DNA of 64,000 nt from Oscillospiraceae bacterium (GCA_015069205.1 SVIZ01000006.1:124001-188000), one strand, 5' to 3'; positions 47,563 to 57,600 are shown, counted from the first letter of the stretch. The notes: generated by a model from the letters alone, not told the origin. Made by a program: numbers and translations.

Positions 47563-49161
47563 ATGCTTAAAGTAATACTTGTTGACGACGAACCTTATAT
47601 CCTTCAGGGCCTTCAGGTCCTGATCGACTGGGAGAGCGGCGGTTTTGAGATCGCAAAACTCTGCTCCAATGGTAAGGAAGCATTGAAGTATCTTAAAGAA
47701 AACGATGTCGATCTCGTTATCTCCGATATCAAAATGCCGGAGATGTCAGGACTTGAACTTCTTGAGACGGTCAAGAAGGAGAAGATCTCAAATGCCGAGT
47801 TCGTACTGCTCACAGGTTATGATGATTTCGCATATACGCAGAAGGCGATAAGAAACGGATGTCTCGATTACATCTTAAAGCCGGTTGAAGAAGAGGAACT
47901 TATTTCTGTCTTAAGAAAAGTTACCAACATCAACAAAGAGTCGATCATCCTGAGAAAAGACAGGGAGAAGATGGAGGATGCATATCTCGCAAGGGTCATC
48001 AGACATCTCATAAGAGGCAAATTCAATGACGAGGACATAGATTATGCCAACAAGCATCTCCAGCTTCTTGGCAATATGAGATTTATTTATATTGAGCTTG
48101 TCCACAGCGAGATCGAAGATGAAGATAGTGATTCGGACGAGTATGACATGAATGCCGCCCAGAAGCAGCTCTTCAATGCGTGCAAAGAAGTCCTCAAGGA
48201 ATATGCAAACCATTTTACGCTCGATATCTCGTTCGATGAGGATAACTACAATGTGGGTTTCCTTTTTTGCGATAACATGGCTGCCCTCCGTGACACCAGC
48301 GAAAAGGAATTCCTTGAAGTTTTCGTCAAAAAGATCGAGACAATGATCATTAATCCGATCAGGATGTTCTGCGGTGAGGCGGTACCTGATATTTCATCTC
48401 TTTCCAAATCGTTTGATTCATGCAGGAGACTTAAGAGTATTTCCGGATTCCATAATAAAAAGAAGATCTATTTCTATGAGGATACCCAGACCGGACATGC
48501 AAGTATCGTCCTGTGTAAAAATACCATCGATGAGATTATAGGTTCTATTATTAAAAATGACACACAGATGATAGAACAGGGTATCGATAAGCTTCACGAG
48601 GAACTCCATGGCAAGGAAGGAACCAACAGGGCGTTCGACCTTAATATCAACTATCTTCTTTTCCAATTGATACATCTCGCGAGCGAGCTCGATGATTCGG
48701 TCAACCAGGAAGAGATCATCCAGTATATTTCTGAACAGACATCGGAAGGCGTGTTCGTCAGAGGCAGCCACCAGCACCTTAAAAAGTTTGCTTTGGAGTA
48801 TGCCGCATACCTGTCAGAACTCCGGAAGAGCATCTCTCACGGAATCCTTGCATCTGTAGAAGCGGAAGTAAGAGAGAATTACGCCGACAACATCAGCCTT
48901 AAGTCTTTAGGTGATAAGTATCACATCAACAGTTCTTATCTCGGACAGGTCTTCAGCAAGAAGTACGGAATGTCCTTTAAGAACTACCTGACAAATTACA
49001 GGATCAAGGAAGCCGCCAGGCAGATCATCAATACGGACAAGAAGATAAACCGTATTGCAGAAGACGTCGGATACAAGGACAGCGACTACTTTATCCGCAA
49101 ATTTATTGAGATCATGGGGTGTACCCCGTCAAAGTACAGAAAGACAAACAGAGAATCCTGA
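47563..49161 (+). CDS. YesN-type response regulator with AraC HTH domain
   Basis: 532 aa; MLKVILVDDEPYILQGLQVLIDW; C-terminal YHINSSYLGQVFSKKYGMSFKNYLTNYRIKEAARQI. Confidence 0.95.
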   Translation: MLKVILVDDEPYILQGLQVLIDWESGGFEIAKLCSNGKEALKYLKENDVDLVISDIKMPEMSGLELLETVKKEKISNAEFVLLTGYDDFAYTQKAIRNGCLDYILKPVEEEELISVLRKVTNINKESIILRKDREKMEDAYLARVIRHLIRGKFNDEDIDYANKHLQLLGNMRFIYIELVHSEIEDEDSDSDEYDMNAAQKQLFNACKEVLKEYANHFTLDISFDEDNYNVGFLFCDNMAALRDTSEKEFLEVFVKKIETMIINPIRMFCGEAVPDISSLSKSFDSCRRLKSISGFHNKKKIYFYEDTQTGHASIVLCKNTIDEIIGSIIKNDTQMIEQGIDKLHEELHGKEGTNRAFDLNINYLLFQLIHLASELDDSVNQEEIIQYISEQTSEGVFVRGSHQHLKKFALEYAAYLSELRKSISHGILASVEAEVRENYADNISLKSLGDKYHINSSYLGQVFSKKYGMSFKNYLTNYRIKEAARQIINTDKKINRIAEDVGYKDSDYFIRKFIEIMGCTPSKYRKTNRES

Positions 49162-49169
49162 TAAAAAGC

Positions 49170-49199
49170 CGGTCTGCCAAGTGCAGACCGCTTCTTTTT
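49170..49199 (+). terminator. Rho-independent terminator after the YesN-type gene
   Basis: CGGTCTGC caagt GCAGACCG followed by CTTCTTTTT. Confidence 0.8.
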
Positions 49200-49299
49200 G
49201 TGCATATTGCACTAATACGGCTTCGTTTATTTGTATATTGATGTGGAAAACAATGCATTTTTATAGAGTTTATCAGTATTTTAGTTTGAGTTTCTCGGG

Positions 49300-49328
49300 T
49301 TGTGGCAAATATGGGGCAAACATATAAT
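49300..49328 (+). promoter_or_regulatory. Predicted promoter of the sugar ABC transporter operon
   Basis: TTGTGG (49300-49305), 17-bp spacer, TATAAT (49323-49328). Confidence 0.55.
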
Positions 49329-49383
49329 TTAGGTGCTAAATACTCGTTTTAATTAGCGAGAATCTATTTCGGGAGGTCTAGTA

Positions 49384-51141
49384 ATGAAGACTAAGAAAAT
49401 CGTTTCATTGATCTTAGCATCAATGCTGGCGGTATCATCTTTTGCTGCATGCTCAACCAAGCCCACTGACACACAGACAAGTGGCACAGGCGAGCCTGCT
49501 CAGACAGGTGATGGAAAAGAAATCGTTGACTTCACAATGTTTGCTGCTATGGCAGGCAAAGAGAAGAACGACGGTAACGACATCATGGAGCTCATTGCTG
49601 AGAAGACAGGTGTACGTGTTAAGGAAACATGGCTCACAGGTCAGGACGCAGGCGAAGCTATCGGCTCCATCATTGCTTCAGGTAAGTTGCCTGATCTCAT
49701 TGATGGTGGTGACGGTTCCGTTACACTCTATCAGAACGGTTTGCTTGTAGCTTGGGATGATTATCTTGAAAAGTATCCTAACCTCAAGGAAATGTACACA
49801 GACGAAGAGTGGGATAAGTTCCGTATGGACGATGGCCACATTTATTGGGCAAACGTTTTCGGAAACTCTTATGACCACAACACAGCAACAGGCCACAACG
49901 GTGAGGCTTTCTGGATTCAGGTTCGTGTTCTTGAATGGGCTAACTATCCTAAGATCCAGACTCTTGACGAGTACTTCAAGCTCCTCGAGGACTATGCAGC
50001 TGCTAACCCGGAACTTCCGGATGGAACACCTGTAATTCCTTATACATGCCTCTGCGAAGACTGGAAGTATTACTGCCTTGAGAACGCTCCTATGTTCCTC
50101 GATGGTTATCCGAACGATGGTTGCTGCATCGTTAATATCGACGCTGGTATGGACAACCCGAAGGTTGTTGACTACAACACAACAGACACAGCTAAGATGT
50201 ATTTCAAGAAGTTGAACGAAGAGTACGCTAAGGGCGCTATCGATCCTGACTTCGCTACACAGACATACGACGAGTATATTGCTAAGCTTTCTACAGGTCG
50301 TGTACTTGGTCTCTGCGATCAGTATTGGGATTTCGCTTACAACATCATGGGACCCTTCGCTTCACCCCTCGAAGCAACTGATGGTACAACATTCCGTCTC
50401 GATGAACTCGGATGCGACTATGTACCTCTCGGACTTACAGCTAAGCCCGGCATGTCACAGCAGTGGCACTCTTACGATGACGAGCTCAACCAGTCTTCCG
50501 GCTGCGCAGTTACAACATCCTGCAAGGATCCTGATCTCGCATTCGCATTCTTGAGCGCACTCCTCGATCAGGACATCCACGATCTCCGTTTCTGGGGTAT
50601 CGAAGGTGTTGACTACCTCGTTGACGATCAGGGTCTCTACTACAGAACAGAAGAGATGAGAGAGAACTGGAAGAGCGACAGCTACAAGGCTAAGCACACA
50701 TGCGAATACTCATACTGCCCTCAGTGGATGGGTATGAGCAAGGACGGCATCAACAGAATGCAGCCTGCTGAGCAGCCTTCAGAGTTCTACGAAGGTCTCG
50801 CTGAACCTCTTAAGAAGTGCTTCGCAGCTTACGGCGCTCAGACATACTCCGAGTTCCTCGGTTCTGAGATTGTTGTAAATGCTCCTTGGTATCCTCTCTG
50901 GTCATGGTCTAACAACATCAGCTCTGACACTCCCGGCGGAATCGCTTGGAAGAGAATGGGCGAAGTTAAGCACCTCTGGCTCCCTACAGTCGTTATGTCT
51001 AGCGACTTCGAGTCTGATTGGGCTTCTTACCAGGCAGCTTACGCTGAATGTGATCCTCAGGCATTCCTCGATGAGGCTCAGGCTGAGGTCAACAAGAGAC
51101 TTGAGACAGCTAAGTCCTATGGATGGACAGCACCTGTTTAA
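49384..51141 (+). CDS. Extracellular solute-binding lipoprotein (LplA/YtcQ-like)
   Basis: 585 aa; lipobox VSSFAACS; VDFTMFAAMAGKEKNDGNDIMELIAEKTGVRV; followed by two permeases. Confidence 0.92.
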   Translation: MKTKKIVSLILASMLAVSSFAACSTKPTDTQTSGTGEPAQTGDGKEIVDFTMFAAMAGKEKNDGNDIMELIAEKTGVRVKETWLTGQDAGEAIGSIIASGKLPDLIDGGDGSVTLYQNGLLVAWDDYLEKYPNLKEMYTDEEWDKFRMDDGHIYWANVFGNSYDHNTATGHNGEAFWIQVRVLEWANYPKIQTLDEYFKLLEDYAAANPELPDGTPVIPYTCLCEDWKYYCLENAPMFLDGYPNDGCCIVNIDAGMDNPKVVDYNTTDTAKMYFKKLNEEYAKGAIDPDFATQTYDEYIAKLSTGRVLGLCDQYWDFAYNIMGPFASPLEATDGTTFRLDELGCDYVPLGLTAKPGMSQQWHSYDDELNQSSGCAVTTSCKDPDLAFAFLSALLDQDIHDLRFWGIEGVDYLVDDQGLYYRTEEMRENWKSDSYKAKHTCEYSYCPQWMGMSKDGINRMQPAEQPSEFYEGLAEPLKKCFAAYGAQTYSEFLGSEIVVNAPWYPLWSWSNNISSDTPGGIAWKRMGEVKHLWLPTVVMSSDFESDWASYQAAYAECDPQAFLDEAQAEVNKRLETAKSYGWTAPV

Positions 51142-51165
51142 TTCCGTCTTGAATAATTAATTGTG

Positions 51166-51207
51166 GTGGCAACCATGGCATAAACACTGTGGTTGCCACT
51201 TTTTTTC
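51166..51207 (+). terminator. Terminator/attenuator between binding-protein and permease genes
   Basis: GTGGCAACCA (51166-51175) / TGGTTGCCAC (51190-51199) followed by T8. Confidence 0.85.
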
Positions 51208-51224
51208 ACAGGAGTGGTTAAAAA

Positions 51225-52193
51225 ATGGAAAATTCGATCGTTAAATCGAAAAGGGTTAAAGAGGTAGACATTAACAAGCCGAAGTTAACTGCCAAAGAAT
51301 TCAAAAGGCAGTGGATACTGGTGGCAATCAGTGCCGTTTATGTCATTTACGGAATTATTTTCTATTATCTGCCTCTTGCAGGTTGGATAATTGCTTTCCA
51401 GAACTTCGTATTTGCTAAGGGTATCGGCGGTTCCAAGTGGGTCGGTATCGACAAATTCAAGTTCTTGTTTAGTGATAAAACGTTCCTGATGGTTATCAGA
51501 AATACATTTGTAATGGGTGTCCTCAATCTTTTCTTCAGTACAATCGTTGCAATTGCTTTCGCTATCCTCTTGAACGAGGTCAGGAATAAGTATTTTAAGA
51601 AATCCATTCAGACGATTTCTTACATGCCTCACTTCCTTTCATGGATCATCGTTGTTGCTATCGTTCACGATGCTTTGACTTCAACAGGTATCATCAACGA
51701 CATTCTTATAAGATTAGGCATCTTAAAGGCACCTTACGCGTTCCTCGGCGATCCTAAGCTTTTCTGGGGTATCGTCACACTCTCACATCTTTGGAAAGAG
51801 ACAGGTTGGAATGCGATCATCTATCTCGCAGCTATTACATCAATCGATCCATGCCTCTATGAGTCAGCATCAATCGATGGTGCCGGACGTTTCCAGAAGA
51901 TGCGTTATGTAACTCTTCCGGGTCTCCGTCCTACTATCATGATCCTTCTCTTGATGAACATGGGTAACGTTCTTAATGCAGGATTCGAGCTCCAGTACTT
52001 GCTCGGTAACGGTCTTGTACAGAACGTTTCAAGAACGATCGACATCTACATCCTCGACTGGGCATTGGATGCACGTAATATGGACTACTCACTCGGTACC
52101 GCTGCAGGTATCTTCAAGACTGTAGTTTCAATGACATTTATCGTAGTTTCTAACTACATCGCCAAGAAAAAAGGCGATGAGCGTCTATTCTAA
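51225..52193 (+). CDS. Carbohydrate ABC transporter permease (LplB-like)
   Basis: 322 aa; multi-TM; EAA-like loop YESASIDGAGRFQKMRYVTLPGLRPTIMILLL. Confidence 0.93.
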   Translation: MENSIVKSKRVKEVDINKPKLTAKEFKRQWILVAISAVYVIYGIIFYYLPLAGWIIAFQNFVFAKGIGGSKWVGIDKFKFLFSDKTFLMVIRNTFVMGVLNLFFSTIVAIAFAILLNEVRNKYFKKSIQTISYMPHFLSWIIVVAIVHDALTSTGIINDILIRLGILKAPYAFLGDPKLFWGIVTLSHLWKETGWNAIIYLAAITSIDPCLYESASIDGAGRFQKMRYVTLPGLRPTIMILLLMNMGNVLNAGFELQYLLGNGLVQNVSRTIDIYILDWALDARNMDYSLGTAAGIFKTVVSMTFIVVSNYIAKKKGDERLF

Positions 52194-52211
52194 GGAAAGG
52201 GGGAAAGTATC

Positions 52212-53144
52212 ATGGCAGATGTTGTTTCTTTTGATAAAATCAAGCACAAGAAGAAAATGGCAACTGAAGACATAGTCTTCACTGTACTCAACACCACTTT
52301 CCTTGTATTGTTTGCGGTAGTTACACTTTATCCGGTTCTTAACACATTGGCATATTCCTTTAATGAAGGTAACGACGCGGTAAGAGGTGGTATTTACCTC
52401 CTCCCCCGTAAGTGGTCACTCAGAAGTTATCACGAGATCTTCTTCGAGAGACCCGGTATCCGTGTTGGCGCTAAGGTTACAGTTGCAAGAACTATTCTTG
52501 GTACTCTTACGTCTTTGGCAGCAAACGCATTGCTCTCATTCATCCTCAGCCGCAAGAAGTTCCTCTTCAAGTCCGGTTTGTCACTCTTCTGGATCATCAC
52601 AATGTATGCATCCGGCGGTATGATCCCGGTACTCGTACTCTTCAGATACCTCCACCTCACATCAAGCTTCTGGGTTTACATCATCCCCGGTATGGTCAGT
52701 GCATTCAACGTAATGGTCATGAGAACATACATGGCAGGTATCCCGGATTCACTCGAAGAAGCTGCTCAGCTCGAAGGTGCCGGCTACATGAGAGTATTTA
52801 TAAGTATCATTTCACCTTTGTGTAAACCTGTTTACGCTACAATTGCTCTGTTCGTTGCGGTATATCACTGGAACTCATGGTTCGATGCTATGCTCTACAA
52901 CAGATTCGATCCTCAGTACACAACACTGCAGTACGAGCTCATGAAGCTCCTGGATTCCGTATCCGCTACGACAGGTACATCATCCGGCGCTCAGATGTCT
53001 CAGTCTGCTGCAGCTAACACGATTACACCTATCACGGTAAGAGCTGCCGCTACGATCGCGACAATGGCACCTATCATCGCCCTCTATCCGTTCCTTCAGA
53101 GATACTTCGTTACTGGTCTTACGATCGGTGGTGTTAAGGAATAA
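52212..53144 (+). CDS. Carbohydrate ABC transporter permease (LplC/YtcP-like)
   Basis: 310 aa; EEAAQLEGAGYMRVFISIISPLCKPVYATIALFVAVYHWNSWFDAMLY. Confidence 0.93.
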   Translation: MADVVSFDKIKHKKKMATEDIVFTVLNTTFLVLFAVVTLYPVLNTLAYSFNEGNDAVRGGIYLLPRKWSLRSYHEIFFERPGIRVGAKVTVARTILGTLTSLAANALLSFILSRKKFLFKSGLSLFWIITMYASGGMIPVLVLFRYLHLTSSFWVYIIPGMVSAFNVMVMRTYMAGIPDSLEEAAQLEGAGYMRVFISIISPLCKPVYATIALFVAVYHWNSWFDAMLYNRFDPQYTTLQYELMKLLDSVSATTGTSSGAQMSQSAAANTITPITVRAAATIATMAPIIALYPFLQRYFVTGLTIGGVKE

Positions 53145-53174
53145 GGTTTATCGTTCAAACGTAAGATTCAAGCT

Positions 53175-53202
53175 TGGGCTGTCTCAGATGGGGCAGCCCT
53201 TC
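53175..53202 (+). terminator. Hairpin terminator after the permeases
   Basis: GGGCTG tctcagatggg GCAGCCC TT. Confidence 0.6.
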
Positions 53203-53300
53203 TTATCTTAGAAAACAAAGAATTTGATTTTGTTGTAAAATATAGCGGCCGACAGGGAATATACGGCGGAAAATTGATTGATCAGGTAGTGAATAATTAA

Positions 53301-54806
53301 ATGAATATATTAAAACCAGACAGTCCGGTAATGGATTTCATAAGCACGGTAGCAGATCTCATCATTCTCAATCTGCTTTTCGTAATCTGCAGTATTCCAA
53401 TCGTTACTTTCGGTGCTGCTTATTCGGCAAAGTATTATGTTGCGATGAAAAAGATAAGAGGCGAGGAGACAGGTACGGTAGGTCCTTTCTTCAAAGCCTT
53501 CAAGCGCAACTTCAAGCAGTCAACTATTGCATGGGCAGTAATGCTCGTTGCGTACGCTCTTATTGGTCTGGACTGGCAGTGGATCCTTTATACCGGTTGG
53601 GGTGAGACCCCGACGATCTATAAGGTTGGTGTCATTGTTTTTACCGTTATTGCTATCCTTATGACGATTGCGATCTTCCCGACTATCGCCAGATATGAGA
53701 TGAAGATCCCGGAATACTTCAAGGCCGCATTTATCCTGGTAATAATCAAGTTCATCCCGCTCATCCTTATACTCGCATTCTTCCTGGGTTCTGTCGTTGC
53801 ATGCCTCTGGTACGCACAGTGGTTCCCGCTTATATATGTTTTCTGCTCGACATCACTTACTTACTTCATCTGTCTTGTAATGATCAAGCAGTTTGACAAG
53901 CTCGAAAAGAACCAGGCTGAGAAGCTTAAGGCGCTCCAGGATTCCGTTCAATACGATCCTGAGACCGATGCTGCAGGCAATATCTCACTTGCAGCAGGTA
54001 AGAAGGATATCAAGGAACTCGAAAAAGGCCTTGATACACCTGACGCTGAAGAAGACAAGTCCGGAAATAAGGTTACGAGATTCTTCAGAACGGAAAAGAA
54101 GAAGCTCGCAAGTCTTTCTTTTAAGCAGAAGGCAGTATATCTCGCACAGTATTATCTTCCCGGAACAGTTCTGGTAATCCTTCTCATCGGAGCGATCGTC
54201 TGGTATTCAATGGATATATACAGAGACAAGATGCGCGTCCTGGGCGGCGGCATGGTCAACTGCCACGTTACTGACGAAGGCCGTGACTATGCGACAAAGG
54301 GCTTCCTTGAATGGGGCGGATATAAAAAGAACAGGACTGCAGCAGTTCTTGATGCTGAAGACCTCAATTTTACAAGTGATTCCGAATATGATGCGAATTA
54401 TCTTGAAGTCGCATTCAGAGCTTCGATCCTTACGGGAACCTACGATTATCTTATCCTGCGTGAAGATGCCGTTTATAATTATTCGACACCTGACTATTTC
54501 CAGGACATGAATGATCTTGTAAATATGGAAAACTTCTCGGAAGATGATTTCTACTACTATGTGGCAACGGATGAGGAGAAGGCCAGAGCCTCACAGGGGA
54601 TTTCTTTCAGGGATATCTTCAACGGCGGTGAAGAGGAAGAAGAGGATGCTCCGGTTCCGCTCGGACTGAAGCTGACAGATGAGATCGAGAGAAAGCTCGG
54701 CCTTGATGAAGAGTACACATACTATATTGCTTTCGCATATTCGACATCTTCAAACGGAAATGATGATTGCGTAAAGTTTATCGAGTATCTGTTCGGAAAG
54801 TGCTGA
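53301..54806 (+). CDS. DUF624 (YesL-like) membrane protein fused to an additional TM and extracytoplasmic domain
   Basis: 501 aa; N-terminal DUF624-like LLFVICSIPIVTFGAAYSAKYYVAMKKIRGEETGTVGPFFKAFKRNFKQST; linker; TM YYLPGTVLVILLIGAIVWYSMDIYRDK; C-terminal unknown domain. Confidence 0.8.
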   Translation: MNILKPDSPVMDFISTVADLIILNLLFVICSIPIVTFGAAYSAKYYVAMKKIRGEETGTVGPFFKAFKRNFKQSTIAWAVMLVAYALIGLDWQWILYTGWGETPTIYKVGVIVFTVIAILMTIAIFPTIARYEMKIPEYFKAAFILVIIKFIPLILILAFFLGSVVACLWYAQWFPLIYVFCSTSLTYFICLVMIKQFDKLEKNQAEKLKALQDSVQYDPETDAAGNISLAAGKKDIKELEKGLDTPDAEEDKSGNKVTRFFRTEKKKLASLSFKQKAVYLAQYYLPGTVLVILLIGAIVWYSMDIYRDKMRVLGGGMVNCHVTDEGRDYATKGFLEWGGYKKNRTAAVLDAEDLNFTSDSEYDANYLEVAFRASILTGTYDYLILREDAVYNYSTPDYFQDMNDLVNMENFSEDDFYYYVATDEEKARASQGISFRDIFNGGEEEEEDAPVPLGLKLTDEIERKLGLDEEYTYYIAFAYSTSSNGNDDCVKFIEYLFGKC

Positions 54807-54811
54807 TCGGC

Positions 54812-54840
54812 TTGACAATATAACCCCGCCCTAATATAAT
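54812..54840 (+). promoter_or_regulatory. Consensus sigma-A promoter of rpmH-rnpA
   Basis: TTGACA (54812-54817), 17-bp spacer, TATAAT (54835-54840). Confidence 0.85.
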
Positions 54841-54932
54841 TTTACGGTTAAATTAAGATTGTCGTATTATGCGCTGCCGCCAGAAACGCGGGTGTGCAAT
54901 TTAAAGAAACAACGATCCGGAGGATTTATATT

Positions 54933-55070
54933 ATGGCAAAAATGACATTCCAGCCCAAGAAGAGACAGAGGGCAAAGGTTCACGGCTTCAGAGCAAGAAT
55001 GGAGACAGCTAACGGCCGTAAGGTTCTTGCAGCTAGAAGAGCCAAGGGCAGAAAGAGACTTGCGGTCTGA
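54933..55070 (+). CDS. rpmH: 50S ribosomal protein L34 (absent from the ORF track, 45 aa)
   Basis: [45 protein letters not shown] translated by eye; GGAGG upstream; rnpA follows. Confidence 0.97.
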   Translation: MAKMTFQPKKRQRAKVHGFRARMETANGRKVLAARRAKGRKRLAV

Positions 55071-55097
55071 TCTTAAGACCGCAATCGCAATCTCGCT

Positions 55098-55475
55098 TTG
55101 AAATCGGTAGCGCTCAGATTCAACTTTGAATTTAACAGGGTTTACCGGTATGGGAAATTCGCAACCGGCAGATACCTGTCGGTTCACGTGCTTAAAAGAA
55201 GAGAAGGAACCACTCAAAGCGGCTATAAAGTAGATCCTGCATTAAGACGGACCGGCTTTTGCGCAAACAAGAAAGAGCTTGGTGCAGTCGGAAGGAACCG
55301 TGCAAGGAGACTGATGAGAGAGTCTTACAGGCAACTGGAGGACAGACTTCCCACAGGTTACGATTATGTATTTACTTTAAAGGCCAAGGGCGGAATCCCG
55401 GATTTCCACGAATTAAGCACAGATATGGGGAAATGCCTGTCCAGGCTTGATCTAATTGACGGAGTAACCGTATGA
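55098..55475 (+). CDS. rnpA: Ribonuclease P protein component
   Basis: 125 aa; [43 protein letters not shown] start. Confidence 0.95.
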   Translation: MKSVALRFNFEFNRVYRYGKFATGRYLSVHVLKRREGTTQSGYKVDPALRRTGFCANKKELGAVGRNRARRLMRESYRQLEDRLPTGYDYVFTLKAKGGIPDFHELSTDMGKCLSRLDLIDGVTV

Positions 55476-55684
55476 TTGCCAAAGCCTTAATAGGAATGGT
55501 TCGCTGGTATCAAAAGCATATTTCTCCTGCTATAGGACCCCACTGTAAGTATCAGCCGACTTGTTCGCAGTACATGATCGATGCGGTAACAAAGTACGGT
55601 GCCATTAAAGGCGGACTTATGGGCATTTGGCGAATATTGCGGTGCAATCCTTTTTCAAAGGGCGGATACGATCCCGTCAGGTAA
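55472..55684 (+). CDS. yidD: Membrane protein insertion efficiency factor YidD
   Basis: 70 aa; [62 protein letters not shown]. Confidence 0.97.
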   Translation: MIAKALIGMVRWYQKHISPAIGPHCKYQPTCSQYMIDAVTKYGAIKGGLMGIWRILRCNPFSKGGYDPVR

Positions 55685-55715
55685 GCAAAACATTCATTAG
55701 AACCGGAGACCAATA

Positions 55716-56822
55716 ATGGGAGATTTTATAGTTCAGTTATCTATTCTCGACCCGCTTTACACATTGTTTGGCTGGCTTACGAGAGTTTTATATGATTTCT
55801 TCGGCAATTACGGTTTGGCTATTATCTTCCTTACCGTAATTATCAGAGGAGCACTCATCCCGCTGAATATCAGATCACAGAAGTCCATGCTCAAGATGCA
55901 GGCATTAAGCGGCAAGCAGGCAGAACTTCAGCGCCAGTATGGGGATGACAAGGAAGGCTATCAGGAAGCTTTCATGAAGCTTCAGAAGGAGAATGGCGCA
56001 GGCGGACTTTCAGGATGCCTTCTTCCTTTCCTTCAGTTGTTCTTCATCTGGCCTATCTACCGTATCGTCAGCGGACCTTTGATCTACCTTTCACAGGTAA
56101 GCAAAGATAATGTCCAGTCCATGATCGATCTCGGAAACAGATTCGGCGGAACAGGCTTATTTGACGGCAGGATCAGTGTTGATATCCACATCGGACTTAT
56201 CAAGGCGTTGAATGAGAATGCACAGTTCCTTAAGGAATGTATCGACCAGGGACTTATCAGACTCGATCAGATGGTAGACCTCCACTTCCTCGGAATGGAT
56301 CTTACAGTTACACCCGCATGGAATCCTTTTGAGATCGCAAAAGATCCCAAGACATATCTTCCCATGCTCCTTATCCCGATCATCGTTGTTCTTGTTAACA
56401 TCGCAACCATGCAGTTGACTAAGATCATGAAGCCCGGCTGGAAGGAAGAGGAAGAGGCTAAGAAGCGCGCCAAGAAGAATCCTGCAAGAGCAGGTCAGGC
56501 CGGTGACGGCAAAGGCGCTGAGGATATGGCTCAGAACTCAATGAAGATGATGAACTGGATGATGCCTGTCCTTATGCTCGTAACAACATTTACAATGCCT
56601 GCAGCAATGGGTCTTTACTGGATCATCTCAGGTCTTATGAGCATCATTACAAGCGTTATCGTATATTTCATGTTCACCAAGCCTTACGAAGCCAAGAAGG
56701 CTGAGATCGAGGCTAAGAAGGACGCCGTTTTCAAGAAGGGCGGAAAGGCTGCTCTCGCCGGTGTTGACGCTGACGTTAAGGCTGAAGGTTCCAAGAAGAA
56801 CGGCAAGAAAAAGAAGAATTAA
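55716..56822 (+). CDS. yidC: Membrane protein insertase YidC/Oxa1
   Basis: 368 aa; GNYGLAIIFLTVIIRGALIPLNIRSQKSMLKMQ; multiple TMs; basic tail. Confidence 0.96.
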   Translation: MGDFIVQLSILDPLYTLFGWLTRVLYDFFGNYGLAIIFLTVIIRGALIPLNIRSQKSMLKMQALSGKQAELQRQYGDDKEGYQEAFMKLQKENGAGGLSGCLLPFLQLFFIWPIYRIVSGPLIYLSQVSKDNVQSMIDLGNRFGGTGLFDGRISVDIHIGLIKALNENAQFLKECIDQGLIRLDQMVDLHFLGMDLTVTPAWNPFEIAKDPKTYLPMLLIPIIVVLVNIATMQLTKIMKPGWKEEEEAKKRAKKNPARAGQAGDGKGAEDMAQNSMKMMNWMMPVLMLVTTFTMPAAMGLYWIISGLMSIITSVIVYFMFTKPYEAKKAEIEAKKDAVFKKGGKAALAGVDADVKAEGSKKNGKKKKN

Positions 56823-56849
56823 TTTTGGCTCGAAGGAGGCCATGTACAT

Positions 56850-57569
56850 ATGGAGAAGACAGTAATCAAGACAGGCAAGACGGTTGATGAAGCAATTGAG
56901 GCAGCTCTTTCCGAGCTCGGTTGTACAAAAGAACAGGCTACTATCGAGGTAGTTGAAGAAGGAACAGAAGGCGGTTTTCTCGGTTTAGGCAGAAAGGACG
57001 CTGAAGTTAAGGTTACATTTAATTCTGAAGAATCAGGCGAGGCTGCTCCTGCTGCAGAGTCTGATGACGATACATATTTCGGTGATGACGAGAGCTTTGA
57101 AGGAGATGCAGTCAGCGAAGCTGAAGATGCAGCTGCAAACTTCGTAGCTGAAGTTCTTTCAGGCATCGGCATTCACGGCAACATGGATTCTTACAGAGAA
57201 GACGATACTATCTTTATCTCTGTTACCGGTTCTGACTGCGGTGCAGCTATCGGACGTCATGGTGAGACACTCGAAGCTATCTCTTACATGACAAACCTCA
57301 TCGCTAACAAGCACAGCGAGCAGAGAGTTCACGTTTACCTCGACGTCGGCGGATACAGAAAGCACAGAGAGCAGGTTATCAAGGGTCTCGCTGATAAGGC
57401 AGTATCCAGAGTAAGACGTTCAGGACGTAAGGTTACAATGGAGGCTATGAGCCCCGCTGAGAGAAGGATCGTTCACTCTTATCTCCAGGATGTAAACGGT
57501 GTAACAACTCACAGTGAGGGTGTTGAGCCTAACAGATGCGTTGTCGTAACACCTGAAGAGAAGAAGTAA
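56850..57569 (+). CDS. jag: Jag/KhpB RNA-binding protein (Jag-N, KH, R3H)
   Basis: 239 aa; GGFLGLGRKDAEVKV; IGRHGETLEAISYMTNL; R3H segment MSPAERRIVHSYLQDVNGVTTHSEG. Confidence 0.95.
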   Translation: MEKTVIKTGKTVDEAIEAALSELGCTKEQATIEVVEEGTEGGFLGLGRKDAEVKVTFNSEESGEAAPAAESDDDTYFGDDESFEGDAVSEAEDAAANFVAEVLSGIGIHGNMDSYREDDTIFISVTGSDCGAAIGRHGETLEAISYMTNLIANKHSEQRVHVYLDVGGYRKHREQVIKGLADKAVSRVRRSGRKVTMEAMSPAERRIVHSYLQDVNGVTTHSEGVEPNRCVVVTPEEKK

Positions 57570-57600
57570 TCCGCTTCAATATTCATAATCAGATCTATCG

